Assembly: GCA_018398765.1 (NCBI GenBank)
Contig: JAHBMJ010001768.1
Span: 1-52,629 of the forward strand
Length of the DNA: 52,629 nucleotides
From: Chromera velia
Taxonomy: Eukaryota; Sar; Chromeraceae
Reading direction: 5' to 3'
The notes under the pieces are model-generated. The model worked only from the letters and a program-made list of their open reading frames with translations, did not search any database and was not told the DNA's origin. Shown piece after piece: positions 9,816 through 22,191 of this stretch; position 1 is the first letter of the stretch; each line of letters opens with the position of its first letter. The translations under genes were made by a program, and so were the position numbers.

Positions 9816-10552
9816 TCACCATCGCCATCGGCCTATAAATGAGCGTCTGACGTTCGGCAAGTTCGATGCGAAGCTAGACACACTGCTAGGGCAGTCTTCT
9901 CCCACGAAGGAAGATAACACAGGCAAAAACGGCTTTCCCATGACGGCCACTCACTGAATTCCCGCGGCAAGGCAGAGTGGTCTTACATCCTCACAAGGAA
10001 CGCATGGCCTTGTCCTCTTTCTACGGAAATCTAGCTCAATCAGAAGAAAAAAGAGCCAGAGAACCTTCATTCTGATAAGCTAGGTTAGATTGCGCCCTTT
10101 CATCTTCATATCTCACCCCAAAGCTCCTTCTGGCCTTGCCTGTTCTGAGGTAGACGGTGGTAGAATGATGGAGACGGCTGAGGAGACGGACAAAAAGGGT
10201 AGCCTGGCTTGGCTTGATCCCCATCCAGCGATCCACTTCCCAAAAAGGGAGAAAACCTCATCCGTCTGACCCCGTCACCAGTTTTTCACAATTGGCATGC
10301 GTGCGCGTCAACTGCTTGTGCTGTCTAACCGTAGGTCGGTGACTCAGAGGAACCCTTAAGAACTGGCGTCTGTTCCCCAGGCAGGTTTGCGGAACTGTCA
10401 AAACTGTTTCCCGTCTCCTTCTTTATCTTTCCCCATCTTCCTTCTCAAATGCAAGCGCTGTCTTCTTCTTGGCTAAAAGGTTTCAGATCACTGAGGCTGA
10501 GATCAGAATCGTGTAGAAGTGAGACTTGCTTCCCTATCGAACGACAGATGCT
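9796..10552 (-). repeat. Dispersed repeat with (GAT)n tail, copy 1
   Basis: This roughly 750-bp sequence is clearly the same as 22619-23275 plus 24264-24341. Shared stretches include ACACTGCTAGGGCAGTC, GATAACACAGGCAAAAACGG and TTGCTTCCCTATCGAACGAC. In the minus orientation it ends in a (GAT)n microsatellite at 9801-9815. That kind of tail is common on non-LTR elements and their non-autonomous derivatives. I see no intact protein. Short frames on both strands are partly conserved between copies but carry stops. Confidence 0.7.
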
Positions 10553-10689
10553 AAACACTTTATATTAACTAGTATATTAAAGCAAGTGCTAAGTTAAGCT
10601 ACTAGTGGTTGAGTAAAAACTAAAGAAAACCAGTTGTAACGATTTGTAACGTGAAAGTCCATCAGTAAATTGACTAATCTGCTTTATAT

Positions 10690-10790
10690 GTTGTGACCTG
10701 CCGCACGACAGACGCTCGGACAGACGCTTATTATGGGCTGATGGCGAATGATGGCGATGGCGTATGATGATAATCATGAAATCTGAACTG
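10690..10790 (+). repeat. Short inverted fragment of the (GAT)n-tailed repeat
   Basis: Read on the minus strand, this has ATCATCATACGCCATCGCCA, then GCCCATAATAAGCGTCTG. That matches the terminal part of copies 1 and 2 (ATC-run, CACCATCGCCATCGG, CATAAATGAGCGTCT). It points the opposite way to copy 1. Confidence 0.5.
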
Positions 10791-10944
10791 TCACAAACGG
10801 TAAACGAAAATCGTACTGTAATACTTCTGTTTGTTGTGAAGTTTTGTGTGTATCTGTGAATATCATAATGATATACCATGATTTGTTTTTCAGAAAAACA
10901 TAAAATATGCTGTTTCAGAAAACATAAAATAAAAAAGTAAAAAT

Positions 10945-10976
10945 TTGTCTCTCCCTCTCTCCCTCTGTCTCTCTCT

Positions 10977-11052
<76 letters not shown>

Positions 11053-11125
11053 CTCTCTCTCTCTCCCCCCCCTCTCTCTCTCTGTGTGTGTATGTGTGTG
11101 TGTGTGTGGCTGTGTGGCTGTGTGG

Positions 11126-11160
<35 letters not shown>

Positions 11161-11408
11161 TCTGTCTGTCTGTCTGTCTGTCTGTCTGCTTGCCTGCCTG
11201 CCTGCCTGTGTGTCTCCTTGCCTGCCCGTCTGCCTGTTTGTCTGTCTGCCTGGACGTCTGTCTGCCTGTCTGTCTGTCTGTCCGTCTGTCGAAAAATTAG
11301 CAAAGAAAAGACGATATTGTCTGTCTGTCTGTCTGTCTGTCTATCTGCCTGCCTGCCTGTCTGTCTGTCTGTCTGCCTGCCTGCCTGGCTGTCCGTCTGT
11401 CTCTCTGT

Positions 11409-11441
<33 letters not shown>

Positions 11442-11512
11442 TTCCTGTCTGTCTGTCTGTCTGCCTGCCTTCCCGTCTACCTGCCTGCCTGCCTGTCTGT
11501 CTGTCTGAATGA
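10945..11512. repeat. Compound microsatellite: (CT)n, (GT)n, (CTGT)n, (CTGC)n
   Basis: This is almost 570 bases of alternating CT and GT dinucleotides, then CTGT/CTGC tetranucleotides, with one short unique interruption at 11289-11318. All frames stay open through it because the repeats lack stops. Confidence 0.95.
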
Positions 11513-11656
11513 CTGCCATTTCATCTGCCGATCTGAGAGTTCTCCTTTGTATTCGGTCCTGAGCCAGTGAAACAGCGTAAACTCATTCAGCCCATGTCAG
11601 AGCTGAACTGTGAGCGAGCACCCTTTTATATGTCAGACTGGCAATCTGACTGGCTG

Positions 11657-12050
11657 ACTGAGTAACTGAGTGAGTGAGTGAGTGAGTGAGTGAGTGAGTG
11701 AGTGACTGACTGACTGACTCACTCACTGATTCACTGACTGACTGACTGACTGACTGACTGACTGACTGACTGACTGACTGACTGACTGACTGACTGACTG
11801 ACTGACCGACTGACTGACTGACTGACTGACTGGCTGGCTGACTCACTGACTCACTGACTCACTGACTCACTGACCGACTGACTGACTGACTGACTGAATG
11901 ACTGACTGAGTTAGTGAGTGAGTGAGTGAGTGAGTGAGTGAGTGAGTGAGTGAGAGAGTGAGTGAGCGAGTGAGTGAGTGAGTGAGTGAGTGAGTGAGCG
12001 AGTGTGTGACCGACTGACCGCATGTATGACTGACTGACTGACTGACTGAC
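11657..12050 (-). repeat. GAGT/GACT tetranucleotide arrays in an intron of the four-pass membrane protein
   Basis: Blocks of (GAGT)n alternate with (GACT)n over nearly 400 bases. On the gene strand they begin at the splice donor as (GTCA)n. The array reaches position 12050, directly beside the exon. Confidence 0.9.
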
Positions 12051-12471
12051 TTTTTCTCTTGTCGCCTGTTCCCCCTTCGTTGATTACACTGCTCAGACCT
12101 CCGATTGCGGCAATCAGGGATATGTAGACAGCCGCGTTGATTGCAGCACATAAGGCCGGGAACCCGGAACCGTTGACCAAGAGGAATAGAGTTGAAAGGA
12201 GGTAGAACATGCTTGCAAAGATGGAGTATACCATATAGATCATCAGCAAGGAGTTCTCCAAAGCGATGGCTCCCCACAGCCCGGCGGCACTGAAGAGAAT
12301 GCAAACTGCGGATACGATGATAGGGAGCCAACCGAGTTCGCCCTCAACGATGAAGGTCATTAGAGGAGAGACCAAATTAAAGATAATTGCCAAGAAGGAA
12401 CAAAGGACGACACCTGCTCTGAGAGTCAGACAGCCACAGCAGGAAGAAACGTCATCGCACCAGGAACCCAT
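12051..12471 (-). CDS. Four-pass membrane protein, LAPTM/tetraspan-like, first exon
   Basis: It starts MGSWCDDVSSCCGCLTLRAG, and has four hydrophobic segments at about residues 20-42, 48-70, 74-99 and 106-127. A cysteine-rich 'CCGCLTLRAG' start followed by four helices resembles lysosomal-associated transmembrane (LAPTM-like) proteins of protists. That match is from pattern memory and is not firm. The exon probably ends at 12051 on a phase-1 A, before a GTCAGTCAG donor inside a tetranucleotide array. I could not place the downstream exon. Without splicing, the frame would continue as a Ser/Gln/His repeat. It is divergent from the CCCH gene at 13441. Confidence 0.6.
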
Positions 12472-13041
12472 GGTGTCAGCGACTGTACGCTATTGTCCGG
12501 ATATGTGGAGATGGTATCGGTGTATCACTCTATCAGGCCTGGGTTTCTGTCATGCAAGATCTCCGTGGCTCCACAGGCCGTGGATGTGGATCCGTCTCGT
12601 TGTTTTCGTCTTGCTGTCACTCAAGTGGAGTGCAAAGGAAATGCAGACAGACGTGTGCGTGTGTGCACGAGAGAGGTAATCAGAGAGAAAGAACATGAGA
12701 GTCTGATGAGAGCTTTTTTGAGCTGGAGAATCCTATCAATTGACTGTATATGTATAAGGAAAGCGTGTGGACATGCATGTATTAATACGTACATGCAGAG
12801 AAACAGACAGCTGTACGGGTATATTCTCGCGCTGACAAATTGGGCATGCATGCACGCCTTGCTCGGCGACGAAAAGTTTGAAAAAACTCAAGGTTCTTTT
12901 TTCATTTTTTTTGCTTAAAAACTAAGAAAAAACCTGAAAAAACTGTGTGCGCGGGTCTGAAAACTCTATCGATATAATCACTTGAAAAAGTGTATGTGCC
13001 GGCTCACTATATATTTATTCCAATATGTATATTTTTTGTAT

Positions 13042-13072
<31 letters not shown>

Positions 13073-13440
13073 TATTAATTATTATTTAAATTATCGATCG
13101 ATTGCAATGATGGGTCGATCAATCAGCTGGACAAGGATCAGAATTCATGAATTCTGGAGGGCAGAACGTCCCCATTTGACTTCGAAAGAAGACAACGAAG
13201 CCGAAAGGAGTAGACGAGTCGGTTGATCAGACTGAGTGCTCCCTTCTGACTGCCTGACACAACGAGGAACTGCGAAAAGAAAATTTGCACTTCTTTGCTT
13301 GCCCCTCTTTTTCGCAACGATAGTTCAGAGACTCGCCTTTTGCTTCTGAACCCAAGAGTCACAGCACAACGCAACGCTCTTTTGGCTAAAAGACAAGCAG
13401 AAGAAGGGCCGAGGCAAAGACTGTCTGTCACTTTGCCACC
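12472..13440. promoter_or_regulatory. Divergent upstream region between the membrane protein and the CCCH gene
   Basis: A/T content rises at 12860-13110, including (TA)n at 13039-13067. An 18-bp perfect palindrome (CAGAATTCATGAATTCTG) lies at 13139-13156. No coding support. Promoter function is inferred from gene orientation. Confidence 0.35.
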
Positions 13441-16400
13441 ATGTTGTTGCAAAATTCGTTGTACAAAAATGCAATCGCCAAAACAAAACTCTGTGGGCAC
13501 CACACGAAGGGCTTCTGCAGGCTGGGAGAGAACTGTCGTTTTGCCCACGGTAAGTTTTGCATTTTTGCCCAGCCTTTCTGACAGGTGTCTTGCATGCTTG
13601 TCCTGTGCTTCCGAAGTGTCGGCTAGCTGCGTCGTTGTTGACCTACACACCCATGCATTCGGTCCGTTAGTACAGAGAGGGCAAAGACTGTGTGGTACTG
13701 TGTGGTGTTTTTTGTCTCGGGCACAAATCCAAAAGAATTCGTTGCCATCCTCTATGTGAGTCTCTGGCATCCATATGAAGCGAGAAATTGTGTGACAGAG
13801 TGTTTGTGTATGGATTCGCCAGAGGTGCCGTCGGCCGATGCTCTGACCGCTTGCCCATACGGCGCTTGTGTTGCATGTCAAAGAAATGCGGTTTCGATTG
13901 ATCATACGCGTCTCACTTCTGCGGTTCCTCGATTCAAACGAATTAATGCAGGCGAGGATGAGCTACGCCCTGCCCCAGACCTGAGGAAAACCGTTATCTG
14001 TCGCTCTGTCACCCTCAAGCACCCGTGCAGAAAGGGGTCGGGCTGTACCTTTGCACACAGCGGTAAGCCAAGTACTCTGTGCATGCATGAAGTGAGCACA
14101 CGACGACGATTGAGACTCCAGCTGGGTTTCTCTTCTTCTCTTTTTCCTTCCCTTCCCAGTTCATGCATGAACTGTTTGATTTTAATTCAGTCAGGACGTC
14201 CAGCATGCACAGCTAGACCCTTTGGTGGACTCATTGAATCGATCTGTCACACTCACTCACTCCCACTCACTCACTCGGTGGATGGATGGATGGATGGATG
14301 GATGGAGAGGGCAGATCGATCAAACTCGTCAGTAAAGGCAGCACGTATAGATGGAAATCGTCTCAGCTGCGACAGAGAAAAGAAGGAAGGAATCATGGGA
14401 GATAGAGGTGCGAGGTGAACAAACTAGAATCTGTTTTGATATGGATCCCTTCACATTTTCCTTTTGAGTCCCCCTGTGTCCCTCCCTCCCTCCCTGTCTG
14501 CATGTTTGCCTGCAGAGGAGGAATTGAGTGAGGGTCTTGAGAGGGCCCACAAGCTCTACGGAGATCTCCTGGCGGAGCGTCAGGTTGACCACTCAGGTCC
14601 TTCTGAGGGCAATGGACACGAGCGTCGTCATGGAGATGCGGACAGTAACACAGGCAGCGGGGGAGGTGGCGGGGGGGTGTCAGGGACGTTCCAGGCGTCC
14701 TCTAAGGGCAGGGGTGGGGGGAGGGGGAATATGAATGCGGCCGAGCAGTCGGGAGACTTCAGACGGGGTTCGAACAACAACTACTCACACTCCGATCACC
14801 AACAGCAGAGCAGCAACGTCGGCGGGTTTCCGCGTTCGCCCATACTTTCGAGAGGGGACCAACAGCCCCCCGCACCTCCATCAGGTGTGAAGGACATTTG
14901 GGAGTCCCCCCCCGGTCTGTCTCTCCCTCACTCTCGAACAACCACCAAAGGTACCGAGGGGGGGGAGAATGAAAATTTCGACATGAAGAGAGAAGCCCAG
15001 AGAGAAGCTAGAGAAAGAGAGAGGAATGGGGGGAGAAACAAGAGACGGGGAGGGGGGGGAGAGGGGCCAGGGGGGAAATCACACGGAGGAGGAGGAGGAG
15101 GGGGTCCAGGCCAGATCCACATGAACACCAAGACCAACGACAACGTGATGCATGGCACGGGCATGGGGGGCAGATCAGCAGGAGGGGAGGTGCCAGACTG
15201 GCTTCAACGTCTCCGAATTGGGTCTGAAATCAGCCACAACCAGCAGCAGCCATGCACAAACCAGCACGGGGGACCTCAGTATGGCCCCTGTTCCCCCGAG
15301 GGAGAGGAAGAAACCCCATACTCCAGGGGTCCAAGAGGTCCCATGCCAACATCCAACAACAATTGGCAGCAGCACCACTCGGGGTCATCCATGGGCATGC
15401 CAGCTTCAAGAGATCTTCAGGGTCTCTCACGGAGACAGCAAGGAGACAGCATCGGAGGGGGGGCATTCAATGGGATCAGCTTACTCTCCTCCTACAGCAC
15501 TCAGAACTCCACAATGCCCGCATGCGTCAACCAACAAGGAAGAAGTTCGGCAGGGGGCCCCGGCGGCAGCTTCTACGGAGGCCCCCCCCCTTACGGTGCC
15601 GGGGGCCTTCACCCCACAAGCAACGAACTGGACGGGGGTCCTTCAGGCTATAGAAACCAACAAACCCCCCACGGGGTACCCATGCCCCCCATGCCCAACG
15701 CAAATGGAGGGATCGGAAAGAACCCGATGCACGCTCCCCATCTGCCCCCCTTTCAACAGGACGCCCCCCATCTCTCATTCCATCGGCAGGGGGGGCCGGG
15801 CCACCATCCCAATCACGTTGCTGCGACGAATTCCAACCCGCCCCCCTCCGTCCCAAACTATCCTATGCAAATGCCCCCCAACGCCCAACAGATCGACCTG
15901 ACACCCGAGGACTACGCCAACAACCCCACACAGACCGCCACAGCCTCCTGTGGTGTCAACGGTGCCCTCTTCTCTCAGGCACGTGCTGACGCACGCGGAT
16001 CCCCTCCCGCGGGAGCACCCCTGACACCCAACGCATCACCCCTGCAGGCAGCCGCAGCAGGCATTGACAGCACGACGCTCCTTGCAGTTGCCACCTTGGC
16101 GTCCTCCCTCCGGGGCACGGACACCATCAAGTTCCTCACTGATCTGCTGCAGCAGAACACCCAAAGAGCCAATCAGAGCCATCAGCAGACTGCTACTGCA
16201 CCAACCCAAACACACACACCCACAGGAAGCCCACAGACCGGACCCCAGATTCGTCCTCATGCTGGAGCAGAGCAATGGACACAAGCACAACCCGCAACGG
16301 ATCACGCGGGGGGGATGCAACTCCAACGACAGTCCCCGACAAACACAACCATGACCCCTCAGCAGATGGGCGGAGGGCTAGCTCCTCAACAGCAGCAGCA

Positions 16401-16686
16401 GCAGGCAACGAACTTGATGTCCCTGTTGCAACAGCAACCCGCAGCCACCCAACAGCCTGCAAACGGGGGACCATTCACACCCAACCGACAGCAGCACCAG
16501 AGTGCGGGGCCGCAGGACGACGGTCCGCCCCCATCCAACCAGAACCAGATTCAGCAGCTGCAGCCAGAGGGAGGTCCTGCTGGCCGCGGGGGCATGGGGG
16601 GCAGTTCTCCGACGGGCCCGATGGACTTCCGCACTCTGGCCCCGCAGTGGACGGGGGGGCGTGAGGGGGCAGGAAGGGGGCAGTAA
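13441..16686 (+). CDS. Tandem CCCH zinc-finger protein with a long disordered tail
   Basis: There are three exons: 13441-13549, 13952-14062 and 14516-16686, giving about 796 residues. The ATG sits in GCCACCATG, a strong eukaryotic start context. Exon 1 holds finger 1, C-x7-C-x5-C-x3-H (KLCGHHTKGFCRLGENCRFAH). Exon 2 holds finger 2, C-x8-C-x5-C-x3-H (ICRSVTLKHPCRKGSGCTFAH). Each finger ends at a phase-1 intron. This tandem layout is that of RNA-binding proteins of the tristetraprolin/TIS11 type, which act on mRNA stability and translation. Exon 3 encodes 724 codons, Gly/Gln/Asn/Pro-rich with polyglutamine runs near 16390-16410, and predicted to be disordered. One more ordered, helix-prone segment lies near 16050-16180 (STTLLAVATLASSLRG). 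The RNA target is unknown. Confidence 0.8.
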
Positions 16687-19600
16687 GATGAGTAGAGTAG
16701 AAAGGGGAAGAGGGGAAGTAAGTGAGTGAATTGGTGAATAATGTATGCGTCGGCATGCCTCGTTCAAATGAATGCCTTCCTTTTTCATGGAGGCCTTAAT
16801 GGGGGTGGATGGGCAGACAAGTGGCCGGACAGATCTGCTGTTCGATGGATGGCCTTCAGGGATTGAAAGAGACAGGTGAACACATCTGTCTGTGTGTGGA
16901 TGGAAAGAAGGAAGGAAGAAAGAATGAATGAATGGAGGCAAGCGGGCGGGTGGGTGGGGGGAAAATAAATCTGCTTTCCTTTCCAATGATTCCTCCTTCT
17001 CCTCCTCTTTTTCTTTTCTGCTCTCTTTGAATGATAAAAGCGACCTTGGCTTTGGTTGGTTGGTGGGTGGGTGGGTTGGTGGGTGTGAGTAGCGAGAGGG
17101 GGGGTCAAGCGCCGCTCAGAAAAGGCAAAGGAGGGAGAGGGGCAGTTGCGTTCAGGCTGCAAGGATCGTTGATTTGGAAGGAAAAAGGAGTGGGTGCCTG
17201 ATTGCAAGAAAGAGAGAGCAAGAGAGACTTTTAGAATTTTCATCCCTAAGGCTTCGGTAATTCATTCCTGAAATTCTTCTTTGCCCCCTCCCTGTTCCTC
17301 ACTTTCGCTACATGTTTGTGACCTGACAGATTTTCCCTCCCAACCTGCCTCCTTATCTGCATGCGTCTCTCTTTTCTCACGACCCTTGCAACTTTTTCCT
17401 TCGCTTCTTTCTTTCTGACACTCACATTGACTCACTCACTCACTTGAAAAGACGTCAAACCAGACAGATAGAGACCAAAAGCAAAGCTTTCTTCGTCTTC
17501 TCTTTCTCACTTTCCTTCTTTCCTGATGTCCACACAAATCACGAATAGAGGAACTACGTCTCCATTCCTTCCTTATCTCATGAGTAGAGTTCCCCCTCTT
17601 CTTTGCCGATCAATCCTTTCTTCGTTTCGTTGCCTGGCCAACCGAAGGAAAAAAAGAGAGAAAGAGAAAGAGAAAGAGAGTTGTGTTGGAGAATTAATGG
17701 GAAGAGTCCGACCGTCTGCAGACAAACCCTTGCAAGGAATGAAGTCAAGGGATTCACTCCGTCCGTACAGCAATCAATCGATCATCCTACCATGCATATA
17801 TCGATTTTATGAAAGAAGCAGGAGAATTAAGAGGGGGGGAGGATCTGAGACCACCACGATCCTGTGTGTGTGTGTGTGATGTCGTGCATGCCTGCACCCT
17901 ATCTCTCTGTCTGTCTGCATGTCTATCTGCTTGTTTGTTTGGTTCCATCAAAGGGCCGTTGGTTGGTTTGTTGGTTCTCTGGTAAGTTTCAAAAAGGACA
18001 AACAGGAGAAGAGATGCTGCTGGAGCTGCTGACTCGACTCACCTTGTCTGTTGCATGATTCTTGCCTGCCTGCCTGGCTGTCCGCATGTTTCTCTGAATT
18101 CCATGTCGACTGCCTCGTCTGAAGCTTCTTCAAAGAGTGGTCACACGTGCTTGCGAGCCAGAAGAGAGAGAAAACTGGAAAAAGGTAGGGAGAGAGAGAA
18201 AAATAAACAGCCTGCCAGACGCAAACAAAGGCACTCAAAGGATCTGTCGGTCAATTGACTGACAACGACATGCATCCAATTCCAGTGACACACACCATGC
18301 GGGAGGGGGGAAAAAAAGAGTTCCCATACCGAAAAGTAGGATCGTCTCTCTTTATTCGCCGCATGGCATGACAGAGCGAAGGGAAAAGCTGGACCGAAGA
18401 AGGAAGGATGCTGGCCGGGGAGAGAGGAATTTATGAGGATAGCAGGGATCCATATTTAAAAGGGAAAAAAGGGGTAAAGGGAAGAAAGCCTTTAGGGTCG
18501 TGGCAGAAGAGAAAAAAGGAGAGTTAACTGTGTGGACAGATCGACTTCTGTGTGTCTGAAAAAAGGGAAAAAAGAAGAAAGACGGACGAATCGATAGACG
18601 TGATCTGAAACATTGATCGTTTCCCCCTTCCCCTTCTATGGAAGCGTTCAAATCGATGTAAGTCCTTCTGTGACACAAATGCACTTCAATACAACGAAAT
18701 TCCACCTCACCCGTTTTGCTTTTCGGATTCGGCAGAGGCATTCGTGCGTCGACAGAAGGTTGAAAGCCGCTCCTTTCCTTTCCTTCCTCTCTTTCTTTTT
18801 TCTTTCTTTCCTGCTTTCTTTCTTTCTGTGTCTTCCTGTTGGAGTCTTTTTCTGCCCTGCCTTACTTTGCTCCGTTATCAATCGTTCTGTAAATCCGCAA
18901 GCGGGGTCGCGGGAAAGAAGAAGAAGAAACCATGCATGTGCATTCAGGACAGTACGTGCATATATACAAGTAGTGCATTCATCGACTGTCTTGGTGGGTC
19001 TCGAAGGAAGAAACGAAGTCGAAGCAGGCTAGAAGAAAGAGCGAGGAAGCCTGCAATCATTCTTTCATTCATTCATTCATTCGACCGATCAGATTCAAAG
19101 AAGGAAACAGCACGAAGAAAGAAAAATTGCATGGACGGACGAACAAAGCGGATCAGACATGGGGGGTCGCTTCTCAAAAGCTAAATAGTCATGCATCAAA
19201 AGAAATTAAGGAAGAATTATCGAGAGAGAAATGAAGGGAACGACGGACCGACGGATCATTTACTTCCTTGACCGTGCATGCCGGCCTCACCTTGAGGTCT
19301 CTCTCAAACGAAAGAATTAAAGTCCCTCACTCACTCCCGTGCATGCATCGAAAGTTGTCCCCCCTCTCTTTTTCTGTCTGTCTGTCAGCCAGTCTTTCCA
19401 TCCATCCATCCATCCATCCATCACGGCTGTTGCTTGCATGGTCTCGGAGTCAATCATGAGGACAAAAAAAGAAGCCCCGGCCTCCTAGCTCACGTTGGTG
19501 AGAAAAGAAGAGAAAAGAATTCTAAAAGAAGGGATGGGTGATCGAAGATTCAAAAGGAGACGATGCACAGGCGTGAGGTGCATCCGTCGGTGGTTGAAAT

Positions 19601-20860
19601 TCCTCTGCCACCACTCACCAATCACCAAGGCAATTCAAATTCGTCCGTCCGTCTGTCTGTCTGTCTGTCTGTCTGTTTGAAAGTCATGCAAAGAAAGATA
19701 CAATGAGTTTCCGACTGAGAAGATTGGAGAGCCAGACGGGTACAGTTTCTTCTCGTGTCGCAGCATCTGTTGTTGTCTCTGCGTCCGTCTCTGTACTTTG
19801 AATGAAAGCCATGAAGGAACGTAATACCAAAGGAAGGGGGAACCCGAGCAAAAAAAGCAGAAAACTACAGAAAGCCGGGCTGTGTTTCGTCTCGTCGGTG
19901 GCAATTGAACAATGGTTCTTGGAAGGCAACATGATCACTCACGCACATGCAAGTTTCTTTTCTGAGTATTTGGAACATCCATTCACTCGAATTATCCGTC
20001 TGTCTGTCAGGAAGGCACATGACTGCTGCTGTGGTGAAACCACAGATCGATAGGGTGGTGGGAGAGGTGCAGTACTGTCTGTGGGTGCAAGAAATCAAAG
20101 AACGTATGTCCTTTTATGTCGATCAGACTCTTTGTTCACATGAGTGGTCCTACCTTGGCAATGATTAATTCAACCAACCAAGCAAGACGAGACGAACCGA
20201 TCGATCTTTCTCCTCCTGTCTGCCTTTTGCCGTGCACGTAGCGTTCTGTCTTGCATTTTTTCATCCGGTCTGTCAGTCGGTGTTAAAGACACGTACCAAA
20301 GCAATAAAGCGAGCATTCATGCATGCGGTAGGGATCCTCAACTGCTGAACTAACTTCGCTTGCTTTGGAGAGTTCATGCACCATCTTTGCAGCTAGCTCG
20401 GTCTTTCGACTTTCAACCAGGTCATGCTGCCGTCGCTTACTTTCGATCCTTGTTTCAAAAGCCAGGCATGTACCACACATGCAAGTACCCCCGTCACAAA
20501 GCTTGCCCACGCTTGCATCAACAAAAGTGCGTGCCCGTCTTAGTGACTCAAAGCATGCTGAGCTGTTGATTTTCGCTCAAATTTCAGAAAGAAGGGTGTC
20601 TGCCTCCGGCCAGACAGTGTCGATGTTTCAATCCATGCATGCCTAAATTTATCTGTGCCATGATTCCGTGGGTACATGCAAACACCTTTCCAACACACGC
20701 ATGCAGTGAAAACAGTCCCAAGTGCAGCATTTCAAGTTGCACGAACTTTCCCAGCCTTTTTCGTCTTTCAACAATATACAGCATTAATTTGTTATTCAAC
20801 AGTTATTGTAGGCCTAGTGTTAATGTTATTGAAATTAAAAAAAAATATTCTAGTCTAATT
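16687..20860. other. Long intergenic region
   Basis: No reading frame here has a recognisable domain with consistent splice sites. Simple repeats occur, e.g. TGGT/GGGT at 17055-17085, (GT)n at 17865-17878, CATC at 19397-19422 and GTCT at 19653-19676. A Cys-bearing frame at 20283-20510 (minus) starts MGKLCDGGTCMCGTC. It looks slightly protein-like but has no homology I can name. Confidence 0.4.
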
Positions 20861-21225
20861 TGTAGATGAATAAATTAAAATGTTTGGAGCTGCCTAATAC
20901 AGCATATGGAAAATTATTAAATCTTACTAGTAGATTATATTATGATCATATACTAGCCATTGCTACAGAAATTATGGAGTATAACAGTGTAAGTGGATCT
21001 AGAAGTGGATATAATAGATTCTCAAACTTGTAGTTGGATTGATGTGTATACCTATAGTATGTATGCATAATTCTAAGCGTATAATTTTTTTTAATTATGA
21101 ATCATCTATAGGTTTTTCTTTAGGCTTTTCTATATTTCTTTTTCCTTTAGAATCTTTCTCCAGTCTAGTAGTTTCTAGCTAGATCTCTAGTTATAAATAT
21201 ATAATTAAGCTTTAGTATATACGCT
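20861..21225. other. A/T-rich flank of the hAT-like element
   Basis: It is about 70% A/T with no coding. CTAAGCGTATA at 21074-21084 and TATACGCTTAG at 21217-21227 are exact inverted repeats about 140 bases apart, the second touching the transposon edge. Confidence 0.4.
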
Positions 21226-22153
21226 TAGTGACCATGTTTGATTTGATTTGATTTGATTTAAGGTAGGGCTTAAGCTCAAATCAAATATCCAGTCAAGAAG
21301 GACCTAGTGTTTAAAGACCTATCAAATACGATCAAATATTTGATCAATATGACTTTCAACCTCAAATATGAAGGTCTCGAAAAAACTTTTGCAAGTACTG
21401 ATCCGTCACGCATGCTGATTCAAATGAAAAAACCTAAATCTTGATGGTTTGCTCTCAAAAAAAAAACGTTTTAAGCTACACTGAAATTGACGTTTCATCC
21501 CCTTTTACTTCATGCAGAGGTAAACCAATCAGCTGAACGTTTTCTCGAATAGCTGTGTTAACTTTTCTAGTGCTGGAACATCTTTTACGGCCCCCTTTTT
21601 GAGCGTCTGCAAACATTTTATACCCCGTAAAGACATGTCACACAATCTGATAGGGTCGAACGGGAAGAAGGAGGCATTTGTTTTTAAAGCTGGGTACGCA
21701 AAAAAAATATGGTCCGTACAAAAGGGGGCAAATGTGATTCAGTGTCAGATGAAAATACAAGGAGCCGAGGGGGAAGGAGAAACTATTTGTGGCTGTGAGT
21801 ATGCAGCAGCGGCAACCAGTTCTTTTCAAACCTACCTCATCAATCAGCATGGCTTGACGATCACGTCTGACAAACATGTGCAGCTGCTCCAAGAAAGACA
21901 GGAGAAGTGGTTGGAGGGGGCGGGAGGGATGAAGCAGCCTGACCTGCGAACGTTTTTCCCCACCAAAGATGAAGCAGAAGCCGTGGTCGCACCAAATGCA
22001 GAGACGCATGAGAAGAGAATCAAGTGCGATATGCTGACCACTGACTTTCTGGCTAGTGCTGGCTGGCCTCATCTCACAGAAAACTAGAGTCTCGGTGACT
22101 AGTGTATATACACTGCCACACAACCATATTTTTTTTATGGAACTGATAAATTA

Positions 22154-22191
<38 letters not shown>

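Noticed and set aside
10945-12050. Long open frames on both strands through tetranucleotide arrays (Ser/Gln/Thr or Cys/Leu repeats)
   Set aside because: Tetranucleotide repeats without stop triplets are open in all frames; there is no start context or domain, and they lie in introns or spacers.
11657-12050. Regular arrays that might suggest CRISPR-like or satellite structure
   Set aside because: Units are 4 bases long with no spacers; this is an ordinary microsatellite.
20283-20510. Minus-strand frame with MGKLCDGGTCMCGTC
   Set aside because: It has a few Cys but no known family, and no matching exon could be placed up- or downstream.
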